A stretch of 64,000 bases of DNA, taken from the NCBI RefSeq assembly GCF_016097555.1, contig NC_054704.1, positions 2,872,891-2,936,890 of the forward strand, read 5' to 3'. Source of the DNA: Gigantopelta aegis (lineage: Eukaryota; Mollusca; Gastropoda; Neomphalida; Peltospiridae). Positions 47,301 through 60,354 of the stretch are shown here, piece by piece. The translations under genes were made by a program, and so were the position numbers. Under the pieces are notes generated by a model that was not told the DNA's origin, made no database searches, and saw only the letters and a program-made list of their open reading frames with translations. How positions within the stretch are numbered: the stretch's first letter is position 1; every line of letters begins with the position of its first letter.

Positions 47301-50300
47301 CACAAAACACCAGATACAGGTTAGTATAGTCGCGTAGCAGGGCTTCACACAAAACACCAGGTACAGGTTAGTATAGTCGCATAGCGGGGCTTCACACAAA
47401 ACACCAGATACAGGTTAGTATAGTCGCATAGCGGGGCTTCACACAAAACACCAGATACAGGTTAGTATAGTCGCATAGCGGGGCTTCACACAAAACACCA
47501 GATACAGGTTAGTATAGTCGCATAGCGGGGCTTCACACAAAACACCAGATACAGGTTAGTATAGTCACGTAGCAGGGCTTCACACAAAACACCAGATACA
47601 GGTTACTATAGTCACGTAGCAGGGCTTCACACAAAACACCAGATACAGGTTAGTATAGTCACGTAGCAGGGCTTCACACAAAACACCAGATACAGGTTAG
47701 TATAGTCACGTAGCGGGGCTTCACACAAAACACCAGATACAGGTTAGTATAGTCGCATAGCGGGGCTTCACACAAAACACCAGTTACAGGTTACTATAGT
47801 CACGTAGCAGGGATTCACACGAAACACCAGATACAGGTTAGTATAGTCGCGTAGCGGGGCTTCACACAAAACACCAGATACAGGTTGGTATAGTTGCGTA
47901 GCAGGGCTTCACACAAAACACCAGATACAGGTTGGTATAGTCCCATAACAGGGCTTCACACAAAACACCCGATTCAGGTTGGTAGTCGCGTAGCAGGGCT
48001 TCACACAAAACACCAGGTACAGGTTGGTAGTCACGTAGCAGGGCTTCACACAAAACGGGAAAGGTTGTCGGGGATAGCTCTGGGTGAACAGAAAATTATT
48101 CATTAAAATTCTAAATTTGAAAGAAAAGACTGTTTAAAATTCACAATTGGTGAATGCTAGATCTAGTCTGGTTGTTTAGGGGATTGAAAATTCCGAGAAC
48201 TGACGTCTATTTAGTTGCCTGATGGGGAAAGAAGATTTGGCATACATTATATTTTTAAAAAATATTGTTAATTATAAAAACTCTGTGAAAAGCCTTCACA
48301 CATTTCTTTTTTAAATGATATTTTTGTTATCTTTGACTGAAGTAGCAATTTGGCTCTAAAGTAATTATCATGTGATCAGAATGGTGACTACATTTTTTTT
48401 TACTACTGACTCGTCTAATATTTTGTAGTCTGTCACCGATTTAATTAATCTTTTTTACAAGTCGCAAGAAAAGATTTTGGGTGTTAATAATATTGGCAAT
48501 GTTTTAATAAAAGCAAAACTATATTTATTGGCTGATGATGTTTCACTGTAGAAATAAATAAATAAAACAAATGCCTGCAGTTTACTTTTTTAACCACACT
48601 GTATAACAGTAACAATTTTTTTTCATTTGAAATGCAAATCATAAGTTAACCTGTAAGTTACAATATTCTGTTTTTATGTTACCTGTTGATGGGTTATTGT
48701 TAATTTTCTTAAGTCCTGGTCTGATGTAGGCATGTCAGTGTGCTGTTAACTACAGAATCAGTATCACAGTTGAACGTTTCCTAGCAGTTTGGTAAATGTG
48801 GCTAACAATTTAGAAAAGCAACTCTTCAAAACATTTCTTAAGCTAAGGTCTTCAATGATGTCTAAAATGTTTACTTTTCTGAACTCTTAGTTTTCATCAG
48901 TTGTGTGTGTGATCCATTTAATGAATGAATTATTGCTTAAACTAAATGTAATAAACTGGTTACACATATGTGGATTAGATGAATAATTTAGCAGTTTAAA
49001 AAAAACTAAATTTAATGTTTGTTTTGTGTGCTGTTACAAAATGTTCTATAATAAACTTTAGATTCTAGCTGTAATTTAACTGAGCAGGTGGTTGAAGCAT
49101 GTTGGTGTTTTGAGTTGTTTTGGGTTTTTTGTCTAGACTACCAAGAACAAGATGATAGTCTTCAAGCTGTCCAGCATATGCCTCTACCTGCCTCAGGTAA
49201 CTCTTATCTAACAAGTTCATCTCTATCTCTCGTTAATTGAAAAACATTGTTGCTCATTCAGGGCTTCTAGATTATGGTAGCCCCACGCCCATGGCTAGTG
49301 ATATTCAATGTTGGGCTAGTAAATAACTACTATTGCCATGCCCAATGGCTAGTGTAATTTTTTGGGTCAAATGTTGCAGTTAAGTCTATTTTGTAAATAT
49401 GAATTGTATGATAACCGTTGATTGATGATAGTTGACAATACGATTGTATTGTATGATGACCGTTGATTGACAATAGTTGACATTATGGTGATCATTGATT
49501 GACGATAGTTGACAGTATGGTGACCATTGATTGACGATACTTAATAGTATGGTGACCATTGATTGATGATAGTTAATAGTATGTTGATCGTTGATTGACG
49601 ATGGTTAATAGTATGTTGACCATTGATTGACGATAGTTAATAGTATGTTGACCATTGATTGATGATGGTTAATAGTATGGTGACCATTGATTGACGATAC
49701 TTAATAGTATGTTGACCGTTGATTGACGATGGTTAATAGTATGTTGACCATTGATTGACGATGGTTAATAGTATGTTGATCATTGATTGACGATGGTTAA
49801 TAGTATGGTGACCATTGATTGATGATGGTTAATTGTATGGTGACCATTGATTGACGATGGTTAATAGTATGGTAACCATTCATTGACGATGGTTAATAGT
49901 ATGTTGATCGATGATGGTTAATAGTATGTTGATCGTTGATCGATGATGGTTAATAGTATGGTGACCATTGATCGACAATGGTTAATAGTATGGTGACAGT
50001 TGATTGACGATGGTTAATAGTATGTTGATCGTTGATTGACGATGGTTAATAGTATGGTGACCATTGATTGATGATGGTTAATAGTATGGTGACCATTGAT
50101 TGATAATGGTTAATAGTATGGTGACCATTGATTGATAATGGTTAATAGTATGTTGATCGTTGATTAATAATGGTTAATAGTATGTTGACCGTTGATTGAC
50201 GATGGTTAATAGTATGGTGATCGTTGATTGACGATGGTTAATAGTATGTTGATCGTTGATTGACGATGGTTAATAGTATGGTGACCATTGATTGATGATG

Positions 50301-52730
50301 GTTAATAGTATGGTGACCATTGATTGATAATGGTTAATAGTATGTTGACCTTTGATTGACGATGGTTAATAGTATGGTGACCATTGGTTGACGATGGTTA
50401 ATAGTATGTTGATCGTTGATTAATAATGGTTAATAGTATGGTGACCATTGATTGACGATGGTTAATAGTATGGTGACCATTGATTGACGATGGTTAACAG
50501 TATGGTGACCATTGATCGACGATGGTTAATAGTATGTTGACCGTTGATTGACGATGGTTCATAGTATGGTGACCATTGATTGACGATGGTTAATAGTATG
50601 TTGATCGTTGATTAATAATGGTTAATAGTATGTTGACCGTTGATTGACGATGGTTAATAGTATGGTGACCATTGATTGACGATGGTTAATAGTATATTGA
50701 TCGTTGATTAATAATGGTTAATAGTATGGTGACCATTGATTGACGATGGTTAATAGTATGGTGACCATTGATTGACAATGGTTAATAGTATGTTGATCGT
50801 TGATTGATGATGGTTAATAGTATGGTGACCATTGATCGACGATGGTTAACAGTATGGTGACCATTGATCGACGATGGTTAATAGTATGTTGATCGTTGAT
50901 TGATGATGGTTAATAGTATGGTGACCATTGATCGACGATATTTAATAGTATGTTGACCATTAATTGACGATAGTTGACAGTATGGTGACCATTGATTGAC
51001 GATAGTTGACATTATGGTGATCATTGATTGACGATAGTTGACAGTATGGTGACCATTGATTGACGATACTTAATAGTATGGTGACCATTGATTGATGATA
51101 GTTAATAGTATGTTGATCGTTGATTGATGATGGTTAATAGTATGTTGACCATTGATTGACGATAGTTAATAGTATGTTGACCATTGATTGATGATGGTTA
51201 ATAGTATGGTGACCATTGATTGACGATACTTAATAGTATGTTGACCGTTGATTGACGATGGTTAATAGTATGTTGACCATTGATTGACGATGGTTAATAG
51301 TATGTTGATCATTGATTGACGATGGTTAATAGTATGGTGACCATTGATTGATGATGGTTAATTGTATGGTGACCATTGATTGACGATGGTTAATAGTATG
51401 GTAACCATTCATTGACGATGGTTAATAGTATGTTGATCGATGATGGTTAATAGTATGTTGATCGTTGATCGATGATGGTTAATAGTATGGTGACCATTGA
51501 TCGACGATGGTTAATAGTATGGTGACAGTTGATTGACGATGGTTAATAGTATGTTGATCGTTGATTGACGATGGTTAATAGTATGGTGACCATTGATTGA
51601 TGATGGTTAATAGTATTGTGACCATTGATTGATAATGGTTAATAGTATGGTGACCATTGATTGATAATGGTTAATAGTATGTTGATCGTTGATTAATAAT
51701 GGTTAATAGTATGTTGACCGTTGATTGACGATGGTTAATAGTATGGTGATCGTTGATTGACGATGGTTAATAGTATGTTGATCGTTGATTGACGATGGTT
51801 AATAGTATGGTGACCATTGATTGATGATGGTTAATAGTATGGTGACCATTGATTGATAATGGTTAATAGTATGTTGACCTTTGATTGACGATGGTTAATA
51901 GTATGGTGACCATTGGTTGACGATGGTTAATAGTATGTTGATCGTTGATTAATAATGGTTAATAGTATGGTGACCATTGATTGACGATGGTTAATAGTAT
52001 GGTGACCATTGATTGACGATGGTTAACAGTATGGTGACCATTGATCGACGATGGTTAATAGTATGTTGACCGTTGATTGACGATGGTTCATAGTATGGTG
52101 ACCATTGATTGACGATGGTTAATAGTATGTTGATCGTTGATTAATAATGGTTAATAGTATGTTGACCGTTGATTGACGATGGTTAATAGTATGGTGACCA
52201 TTGATTGACGATGGTTAATAGTATATTGATCGTTGATTAATAATGGTTAATAGTATGGTGACCATTGATTGACGATGGTTAATAGTATGGTGACCATTGA
52301 TTGACAATGGTTAATAGTATGTTGATCGTTGATTGACGATGGTTAATAGTATGGTGACCATTGATCGATGATGGTTAACAGTATGGTGACCATTGATCGA
52401 CGATGGTTAATAGTATGTTGATCGTTGATTGATGATGGTTAATAGTATGGTGACCATTGATCGACGATGTTTAATAGTATGTTGACCATTAATTGACGAT
52501 AGTTGACAGTATGGTGACCATTGATTGACGATAGTTGACATTATGTTGATCATTGATTGACGATAGTTTACAGTATGTTGATTGTTGTTTGACGATGGTT
52601 AATAGTATGGTGACCATTGATTCACAACATTATGGTTGGTTGTTTTCATATTTGTCGGTTTATATTGCAGGACCAGCTGACCCAATGGGGACCTGGAAAT
52701 GTTGAGAGTCTGGTGACCAATTATCTCTGA
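41347..52730 (+). CDS. C6orf62: C6orf62 orthologue, complete, seven exons
   Basis: Exons are 41347-41475, 43307-43393, 44872-44961, 45651-45773, 46856-46990, 49137-49196 and 52671-52730 (stop TGA). All introns are GT/AG and phase 0; the product is 227 residues (human 229). It starts [20 protein letters not shown]. Very close matches to human follow: [76 protein letters not shown] and [20 protein letters not shown]. The family (I recall DUF4566) has no established function; the human product is reported as intracellular. Identity rests on recall of the human sequence and is very strong along the full length. The coding part is intact although introns carry a TTAA element, a MITE, a SINE and two large arrays. 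Confidence 0.96.
41634..42798 (+). mobile_element. Kolobok-like TTAA element, about 1.17 kb, in C6orf62 intron 1
   Basis: Starts TTAAAGGGAGAGTAGACTC and ends GCCTTCCTTTAA: short imperfect inverted repeats with TTAA at both ends and AGG just inside. TTAA with a 5'-RRG end is the Kolobok signature, while piggyBac normally starts CCC. No transposase is visible, so it is non-autonomous. Related copies are at 6978 and 58469. Confidence 0.65.
43771..44062. mobile_element. Candidate MITE in C6orf62 intron 2
   Basis: Left end GGCTCGACCTTAGCAGTTGC and right end CACGTTACGGTCAAGGCCT are imperfect inverted repeats, with a T-rich interior. Target duplication unclear. Confidence 0.4.
44308..44760. mobile_element. 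453-bp mariner-like MITE in C6orf62 intron 2
   Basis: Perfect 25-bp terminal inverted repeats (TACTCTTCAAAAAAAGTAGG at the left, 44308-44332; mirror at 44736-44760) lie within a TA-rich site, consistent with TA duplication. One lone end of the same family sits at 12176-12200 inside the copy B minisatellite. Confidence 0.85.
45802..46192 (+). mobile_element. Full-length tRNA-derived SINE in C6orf62 intron 4
   Basis: Pol III A box TGGCATAGTGG (45811-45821) and B box GGTTCGGTTCC (45855-45865). Then come CATGGGATTTTTAATCCAGA, the conserved core with AAATAAAAGATCCCTTGCTG, GTGGCGACAGCGGG, CCATATAACCGTAAATAAAA and GTGCGTCGTTAAATAAAAC, ending in (TTTC)n. This is the reference copy for the family in the window and could belong to a broad SINE superfamily of lophotrochozoans. 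It starts 29 bp after the exon 4 donor. Confidence 0.92.
46978..48058. repeat. 47-bp minisatellite seeded on the C6orf62 exon 5 donor
   Basis: About 23 units contain CACCAGATACAG|GTTAGTATAG then TCGCATAGCAGGGCTTCACA. The first unit begins inside exon 5 (residues HQIQ), so each unit repeats the last 12-13 exon bases and the 5' splice site. Units near the end lose a few bases (GTTGGTAGTC). Variant positions (GCATAG, GCGTAG, ACGTAG) occur in runs. Confidence 0.93.
49400..52625. repeat. 32-bp minisatellite with 1,529-bp higher-order repeat, C6orf62 intron 6
   Basis: About 100 units of CCATTGATTGACGATGGTTA plus ATAGTATGGTGA. Rare variants recur at a fixed distance: CATTATGGTGATC at 49481 and 51010 and its variant at 52539; GGTAACCATTCATTG at 49871 and 51400. 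So the whole block of about 48 units is duplicated with few changes. Confidence 0.93.
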
Positions 52731-55700
52731 CCTTCAGAATGGGAGAAAATCTACAGCCCGCCCTCCCTTAAGAAATGAGCCCCAGTCGCCCCTTGACATA
52801 GAGATTGAAGGAGTAGCCTGGTCTCTGTGTTGCTCTGTAGCTCCTGTATGTAGTGAATCTGTTAGTTTGTACCATGGTCAGGTAGGCGTTATGCTCACTG
52901 CAATATGGTACAGTTAATCTTCTGTTCTTACTGTAACATTCTTTTCATTTGAGTTGTGTGTTTTTGACAGACCTCTTGTGAGTTTATATTCATTTACCTG
53001 TTGAAGTAGATCATTTATTTGTGATGGAGTCGTCTTTATTTGTAAACAGATTTCACCTTCTCACATCAGTGTGCTACTTTTGAGTCGGGTTTGTGTATGT
53101 CGGACATTGAGAGGTTAATCTTAACTTATTAACAAGACATTAAATATAAAATACTTGTAGAATAGATCTCATCTTTGGTGTGAAAGCTTTTTGAAATTTC
53201 ATTACAATTATTGGCATATCATTAGCTTTCTGATAGGGTCTTCGCCAAATGTGATGTCTTCTCTTTATAGGAAACTTGTCTGGGGAAAAAACAGAAACGA
53301 GTCAGGTGACAAAACATTTTAATGGCTCAGATTTCTTTGATTACATTTTATAATTTTAATACTGAGGACATGGTATCTTACTCTGACAAAAACATTTATA
53401 TTCAGTGATATTTTTATCATGCTATGTTGTTGATTCTCCAGAGTATAAGTGTTATATTATTAATAAGTCTTCAACTGTGAATATTTTTAAAATATCCATT
53501 ACTCAGTGCAGTCATGACATAGTTGACCATTTCTGCCATCCAGAAGCAAAATCTAGCATTTCGGTTTTTACTTGTTTTGAAGAAAACAAGAAATAATAAA
53601 AGTTGTGCCTTAGTATTTGGTTGGTTGATTGCAATAAAAAAAATATGGATTAGGCACCGATGTCAGTTCACCAATGTCTGTTAGCATAAACTAACAGGTG
53701 AAAATTAAATTATATAGGCAGCTGTTAACCATCTACTATGAATGCCAAGTTGATACCAAAGCCTAAGAATGACACATTTTTATTGGTTAATCTCAAATCT
53801 TATAATTAACTACCAGCTATATTAACCAATCAGGGACCAACTTTAAAATGCATATCACATATCAACATGTACAAATTATGTAAAAATACTGACATTCAGT
53901 TATGAAGTATTTATTCTTTGTAATTCTAAACCAGGCTAACATTTATTAATTAGGTGGCAAAAAATCATCGGCAGCTACCTATTAATGACATCCCTGCTCT
54001 TCTAAGTGTTTTTAGTGAATTTTTAAAAATATTTTGAGGCAGTGAAACGACAGTGCCAGGTTCTGGGTTTGTGATGATGGTAAAACAAGGTCAATTTGTC
54101 AGTGAATTACCTTACAATTTGAAAAGGTATACGATTTAAATTTTGACCAAAAAGTGAGGGACTAGGTTTTGTCTTTGGAAGGCAGATTTTGGAATGGGTA
54201 GAATAAATATTTTGGAGAAGATCCTATGAAATATAACCACAAACCGTTTTAGCACAGATGATGTTTAGGTTGAAGTTTAGATAAGGTTTTACAAAGGTCA
54301 TCCAGTTGTATGGATGTGTGCAGTTCACTCTGGTTTACCTCTTTGTTAAGTTTTTACATTTGGCTCTGTTGATGAAATAGTTAAAACTCCTAGAACAATG
54401 AAATTCTAGGAGGTTTATCTCAAAGCATGTTTAAAAATGTTTTTGTTTTTGTTTTAAATGAACTAAATCAACATTCTAATTTTTATTGTTTTGGGGGGGT
54501 TTTCCAGTTTATGATCAATAAAATATTCCAATTTAAATTTTTCAATATTTGTTTTGTTTGATAGTTTGTTGAGGCAACTAAGCACACTGTACTAGCCTAT
54601 AGATAACCACAATACAGCCAGAGTGATATCGAAGATTTATTGTTTTCCCTGTACCGCATGCAAATTATAATGTAACATGCACCATGCACATTTAAGAAAA
54701 AAATAAGTCATATTCATTTAGAACAAATGTTGACTGCTTTTAGTTGGCTAGCAAATTTTGCAGTGGTTAAAGTAACTGTTTTATCATGTTACTAATGTTG
54801 AACATTTTAAATGATTACCATATCAACTTCACAATAATAAACCCATGTAGCTAGCTGAATAAAACGGGGCTACTTTCCATTAATGACATTTGACAAAGTT
54901 TGTTGTGTGTTTGCTGAACTCTTCATCCAGTCAATGAATGAAAGTACGCGGTATTCAAGTTTTGCTTAGTATCCTGTGTTTTTAAACAATGCATTGGTCC
55001 AAATTTATAATAATGTTTGTTCCAATCAATTGACCAATCAGAATAAAATTCAAACAGCTGTTTATAAAAAAATATATAATAATGTACTGGTTACTTAGGG
55101 TTACATCATTTATTTTACACACTTTCAAAGCCGTCTTAGTGCTATGATATCTTAAAACTGTCCTACGCTATGCCATGCGTCATTGTAACGTCGTAGCTTA
55201 AAACAGTTGTATGAAATTTTAGAGCTAAGATAGCTTCATAAATATGTAGAATGAGATGTGATTTTTATTTGATAACAGTGTAAACATATGGTTATATTCC
55301 TTGATGATAAATCTCCATTATGTGATCAGCAGTCAACTTAGAAATGGAACTAGCGATGAGAATGTGTCCATCTTATTCATTTGTCATTAATATGCTTATT
55401 AATGTTGATTTGTTAGGTGACAAGTTCATCCTATGTTAGAATGTCTACATTTGATTGGTTTGGTTGCTCCAAATGAAAATTAATATCACCAGTATCGCAA
55501 ATGCATTGAAAAATATGATATTTTCTTAAGCTTTACGTACAAATGGAAAGTACATTTTGGCAAATATATTTCATAATTATCTGGCCAAAGAACTAGTGTG
55601 CGATTAGCTTCAGGTGTGGAATTGTGATCTTTGTATGTAGGGATGCCGCAGGGTTAGATTTGAAAGGATAGATGTCTAATGAGGTAATTACCTATTGCGT

Positions 55701-55995
55701 ATCAAGTGATTCAAATTTGATTATTTGTAAATCTGCTGTCGTCCAAGGTGGGATAAGAAAACCTGCAAGGTTATTTTCTCAAGAGATCCTTTGTTTATAA
55801 ATCGAAAACAAGTTATTCATACTAAAAGTAGTTTATGGTGTGATGTAAGATTCTGTTTTAATAGAATTAAGATGTATGCTTTTAACACTAGCTTGCTGGC
55901 TTTTTTTTTTCCCCTTTTTTTTTTTTGCTTTATTTTCTGCTGCTTTTTAAAAATTAATTTCATTTTTCATGCTTTGTGGAAATAAAAAATTCTCA
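52731..55995 (+). other. C6orf62 3' UTR and downstream region
   Basis: No coding frame is recognised. Possible poly(A) signals (AATAAA) occur near 53596, 53626, 54518 and 55980. The last follows a T-rich tract and precedes TTCTCAAATGACCTG. Which is used cannot be told from sequence. Confidence 0.5.
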
Positions 55996-57358
55996 AATGA
56001 CCTGTTTTGTCTCATTGATTTATGAGCATGGGGTCAGTTCTGTTGAGCCAATTGGTACAGTTCACGACAAGACAGCCACAGAGAGAGAGAGCGAGAGAGC
56101 GAGCCACACACACACACACACACAGAGAGACACCCGTACCTAATATTTTCGTTACATTTTTTGTCTACGAAGTGGTCAGATATAGGTATTACCTGTACAA
56201 CGGTAGTGGTGGGAAGTTGCATGTTTAGATTACAAACTCTTAAGTCCTATTAAGTGAAACTTGGTTTATAGTTGCACCTATGGATGTTCATCACAGTGCA
56301 CAGAAAAAAAGTTATTGGTAGGCTAAACATTTAATTCCACAGAATTCTTGTTGATATGAACCACTGATATCTTCTCCAAAATTTCATTAACATTAAAAAA
56401 TAAGTGGTGTCATGTTTAAAGTTTCACCATGACCACACACTTGATGGTGATTTAAGCAGACGTCCCCAAATCATCATACACTTCACTTCAAGATCTAAAA
56501 TTTAAGGAGTATCTTGATGACCTACATTTTAAGGATTTTTGTTCTTGAGGTATTGATGGTTCATCAAGAAAGGTTTATTTAGCTGGTTGCTATGAATAGG
56601 TTGATTAACTGAAAAGGATGCTAGTCCATGTTTCGACGAGGTTACTCCAGTGGATTTAGTACATGTTTTTCCTCCACTCCACAAGGAGTGGATGGGATGG
56701 TCTATCTGCACAAACTCATCCAGTGGACGATAATTCTCCAGCACGACAATACATCATTTCTACCTTGTCTAGAGTACCAATGTCCCTGCCAAAATGGCTT
56801 CACCAATCTGAATGACACTGTCAGGTTGCATTTGACAAAGAGTTTAGTGGATATTTTAACAGTCAATACAGACTGAATAAAAGGTATTCGTCAAAAGTGA
56901 CCCATTGATGACACCCGCAGTGAACCTAGCCCGAGCAATCTACTGATTGAATCAAAAGAAATTGGTATGGGGTGGGGTGGGGGTAAAATTTGTATGATAT
57001 TCTTGCCGGATATTTGGTCTGGAAAGCTACAAATTGTGCCGACCCGAATCAAACCCTGATGAACTAAAACTATACTGTGTGAATGTAAACGCAAAAAGAA
57101 CGTCTCCCAGTTCGTGGTGACGTTGACCGGCCAAAACTGGTCGGGACGCCAGTATTTCGACTCCTGCTAACGATCAACTGTAGGAGGTTGCAAATACAGT
57201 GATTTGTTAGAGATAGACAGACAGACAGAGAGGGAGCAGTGTGCAATGTACGTGTATTTAAGTGGGAGAATATGATGAGGCTTGTGCGAATCAATACAGA
57301 TATGGTTTGTGCCTCCTCACTAAAGACTGCGCTTCCTGCCATTAGATAGTGTGTCTCT

Positions 57359-57390
<32 letters not shown>

Positions 57391-57800
57391 CAGTGAGCTT
57401 CCTAAGGCCTGGTATGGTTTCACCATGAAAACCCCCATGTGAAAACGTCTGCAAACATGTTACGGTGTAATTATCAGACGGCGCGAAGGAGTGACTAAAG
57501 AAGAGGTGGGAAACACAAACGAAGAAGAAAGGATTGACGGCGTTAAATCTGGTCATATTAATATTATGTCATGTCGTTTAGTTCACGGAATTTAACAGAT
57601 GTATTGCCTATTTTTCGGAATGAAGTAAGATAGCTATGTGCAAAAAACAGACTGCATTATTATCAAATTATCTTTTTATGGCCGGATAACACTAAAAAGT
57701 AGACTATTTCTGTTTGTAAAACCACCCTCCCTTTCCATTGCTGCATTGTATGATTATGACTGCGGCATGCCATGGACGAGATGAGATTAACTGATAGTCC
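55996..57800. other. Intergenic region, no gene recognised
   Basis: Contains a GA/CA microsatellite (about 56080-56135) and a short C run at 57359-57373. Short frames on both strands show no family features. Confidence 0.6.
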
Positions 57801-57810
57801 GTCCCACAGG

Positions 57811-58086
57811 CATGGGCGTCATTTGCAAGGAAAAAGTGTGTGTGTGTGGGGGGGAGACAATTGGGTTCTAACAATATTTCGTGCGACTAATCGCGAGCGC
57901 CCTAGGCGTGAAGCGACTCTAGGGGGGTCTGGGGGCATGCCCCCCCCCCCCGAAAATTTTGAAAAATGAAGGTCATTGTGGCTGTCTGAGAACATTTAGA
58001 GTAAAGTGGGGGGACATCAGATATTCTGTCCCCCCCCCACTGCTAAAAGGGGGGGGGGACATGTCCCCCACCAAATGATGCCCATG
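57811..58086. mobile_element. 276-bp hAT-type MITE
   Basis: Ends CATGGGCGTCATTTG and CAAATGATGCCCATG are inverted repeats with one mismatch. A perfect 8-bp target duplication CCCACAGG (57803-57810, 58087-58094) is the hAT hallmark. Interior is G-rich and C-rich without coding sequence. Confidence 0.88.
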
Positions 58087-59139
58087 CCCACAGGGAACGC
58101 CTTTTTTCATGCTATAGAATTCACTACTATTTCTGAGCTGACAGTTTTTTAAATTGGACACAAAAATAGTTTGTTTTGGGTATTGTTTTTTGGGGTTATT
58201 TGCAAAACACTTTTAAGTTTTACTTTTATTCATATGTCAAACAAAACTGAAATTATTTTAAAAAAAAATCGCATGGAATGTTTTGTTTTCAAAATCTTAA
58301 TTAGCTATATTTCTAGTCGATTAAAATTTGATTAGCAACTATTGTTTAATGTCTGACAATTGTGTAGCATTGTCTGAAATTTGCATAGCAAATCGCACTG
58401 TGATACTTAACATTTTAAATGTTCTTTGGGACGGACTATATAGCGTTGACTTCTCCAAGGTCTTCTGTTTAAAGGTAGGGTCAACTCAAACAAGAGCCTT
58501 ATGTGTTGGAAAGATGCATACCCGGACCACAAACACATACTAACACTTTAGCAAATGAAAAACGCATAATTTTAGAGTTAAAGTTACATTCTCTGGTTAC
58601 CATATTATAACATCATGTACAAATGTGAAATACAAGCTCAAATGCACTTTTAAAAAAGTTATGTGTGTTTGCTATGAACGAATATCGTCAAACGTATACG
58701 CTTGATTCGTCGCCTGTGCCGCCATAGCTCGGCAAAGCACAAACGACAGCCTGTTGTGAGTTTCAGTTAACACGTGCGTTTGCCGATTTCAAATTTTTGG
58801 GTTCATCTCAAAAAATTAAAAGAGAAATCTTGCGCTGTACGAAGAACGTTTGGTTGAGGATACGGTATTAAGAGTCTTTAGTTAAAACCGGTTTGATCTT
58901 GACAACATATTATCAACAGTCGTACCTTCCTATTTCAGAATTGATATTTTATAAAGTGTTAGTAGAACGTTCAAAGTTTAGTTTGTATAGTAGTAACACA
59001 TTAATGATGTATATATTTTAAAAATAAAATATACTAAAGTAGACAATGAACGTTTTCACTTCTTAATTTTACGTGTTAAAATCGACAAATTAAATAAATA
59101 TTATTTCGTTTAGAAAGGGTAAAGTATGGGCGGGGGTTG

Positions 59140-59530
59140 TTTAACGACATCAAAGATAAAGCATATTGATTTAATAATCATCTGACCCCATACAACCGTA
59201 AATAAAATGTGTTGAGTGCGTCGTTAAATAAAACATATCCTATCCTTCCTTCCATCTGCTGTTTTGACATATAATCTTAGAGAGGAAACATGTGCAGGGG
59301 GAGGGTATTGGAGGTCGAAACCCTTACTTGCCCAAGCTTAAAAAAAACTTCGCTCAACACAATCTATAACCCCAACCCCGCTGAACTCACTGCACATGCG
59401 CCTTGGAAACCCACTACATTTTTTTTTAGCAAGGGATTGTTTATATGTACCATCCCACAGACAGGATATCACATACCATGGTCTTTTATATACCCGTCGA
59501 TGGGGATCGATCCTAGACTGAACGAGCATT
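59140..59530. mobile_element. SINE fragments, mixed orientation
   Basis: A minus tail (59145-59175), a plus 3' end (CCATACAACCGTAAATAAAA through CGTCGTTAAATAAAAC, 59188-59237) and a minus core to head (59403-59530, with GGGGATCGATCC on +). Confidence 0.65.
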
Positions 59531-59962
59531 TCCAAAAAACACCTTTTTAGGTCTAAGTAATGAATAAAAATAACATATAGTCTTGAAAAATGTTACGTAA
59601 ATTGAACACAGTATACTCTTTCTCTACCCCTAGAGCGTTACGTAATTAGTAACACCCCCTTACATGTAACGCGTATGCCAACAGCTGGCCACTGTCAAAA
59701 TTTCACGGCAAATCCCCCACCCACCGACCCCTGGAAAGACGTACCATACCTCTATTTATATAAATATGTTTTGGAGATATGAGATGACCCTTCAATCAAG
59801 ACAGTTAAATTTGTTAAAAAATTACGAAATCTCACATGATCTCTTGTTGGGGAATTCTATACTTGTGATAAGCCAGCGTAGTGAAACCAATGCGGAGTGC
59901 GGCGTCATATATGCACCAAGCGTAATTGCTTAAATAATAAAAATATTCCCGATACTGCCGCT

Positions 59963-60354
59963 TTAAAGGGACATTCCTGAGTTTTCTCCATTGTAAGATG
60001 TTTTCTACTAATAAAATATTTCTACAATTAAACTTACATATTAAATATATTTTCTTGTTTGGAATATCAGTGTCTTTATATTCAATGTGTTTCTGGTCGT
60101 CTTAATATTTGTAACAAGCCCAAACTGGATTTGTTTTTTTTAATAATTTCGTACGTACGAAAAAAATCTTTTTTAGGAAATAAAATTAAATTTGACCCAG
60201 TACAAATATTAGAACGATCAGAAACACGTTTAATATACAGCCGCTAATATTTTATGCAGAAAAATATATTTGATATGCAATTACAGTCGTCAAAAAGTCT
60301 CTGTTAGTCGATAACATCTTAAAAATTGCAGCAAACTCAGGAATGTCCCTTTAA
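59963..60354. mobile_element. 392-bp TTAA MITE with perfect 22-bp ends
   Basis: TTAAAGGGACATTCCTGAG at the left mirrors CTCAGGAATGTCCCTTTAA at the right (22 bp perfect in all). The segment before it (58577-59962) also starts with a similar end, TTAAAGTTACATTC, so related TTAA elements appear stacked. Confidence 0.82.
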
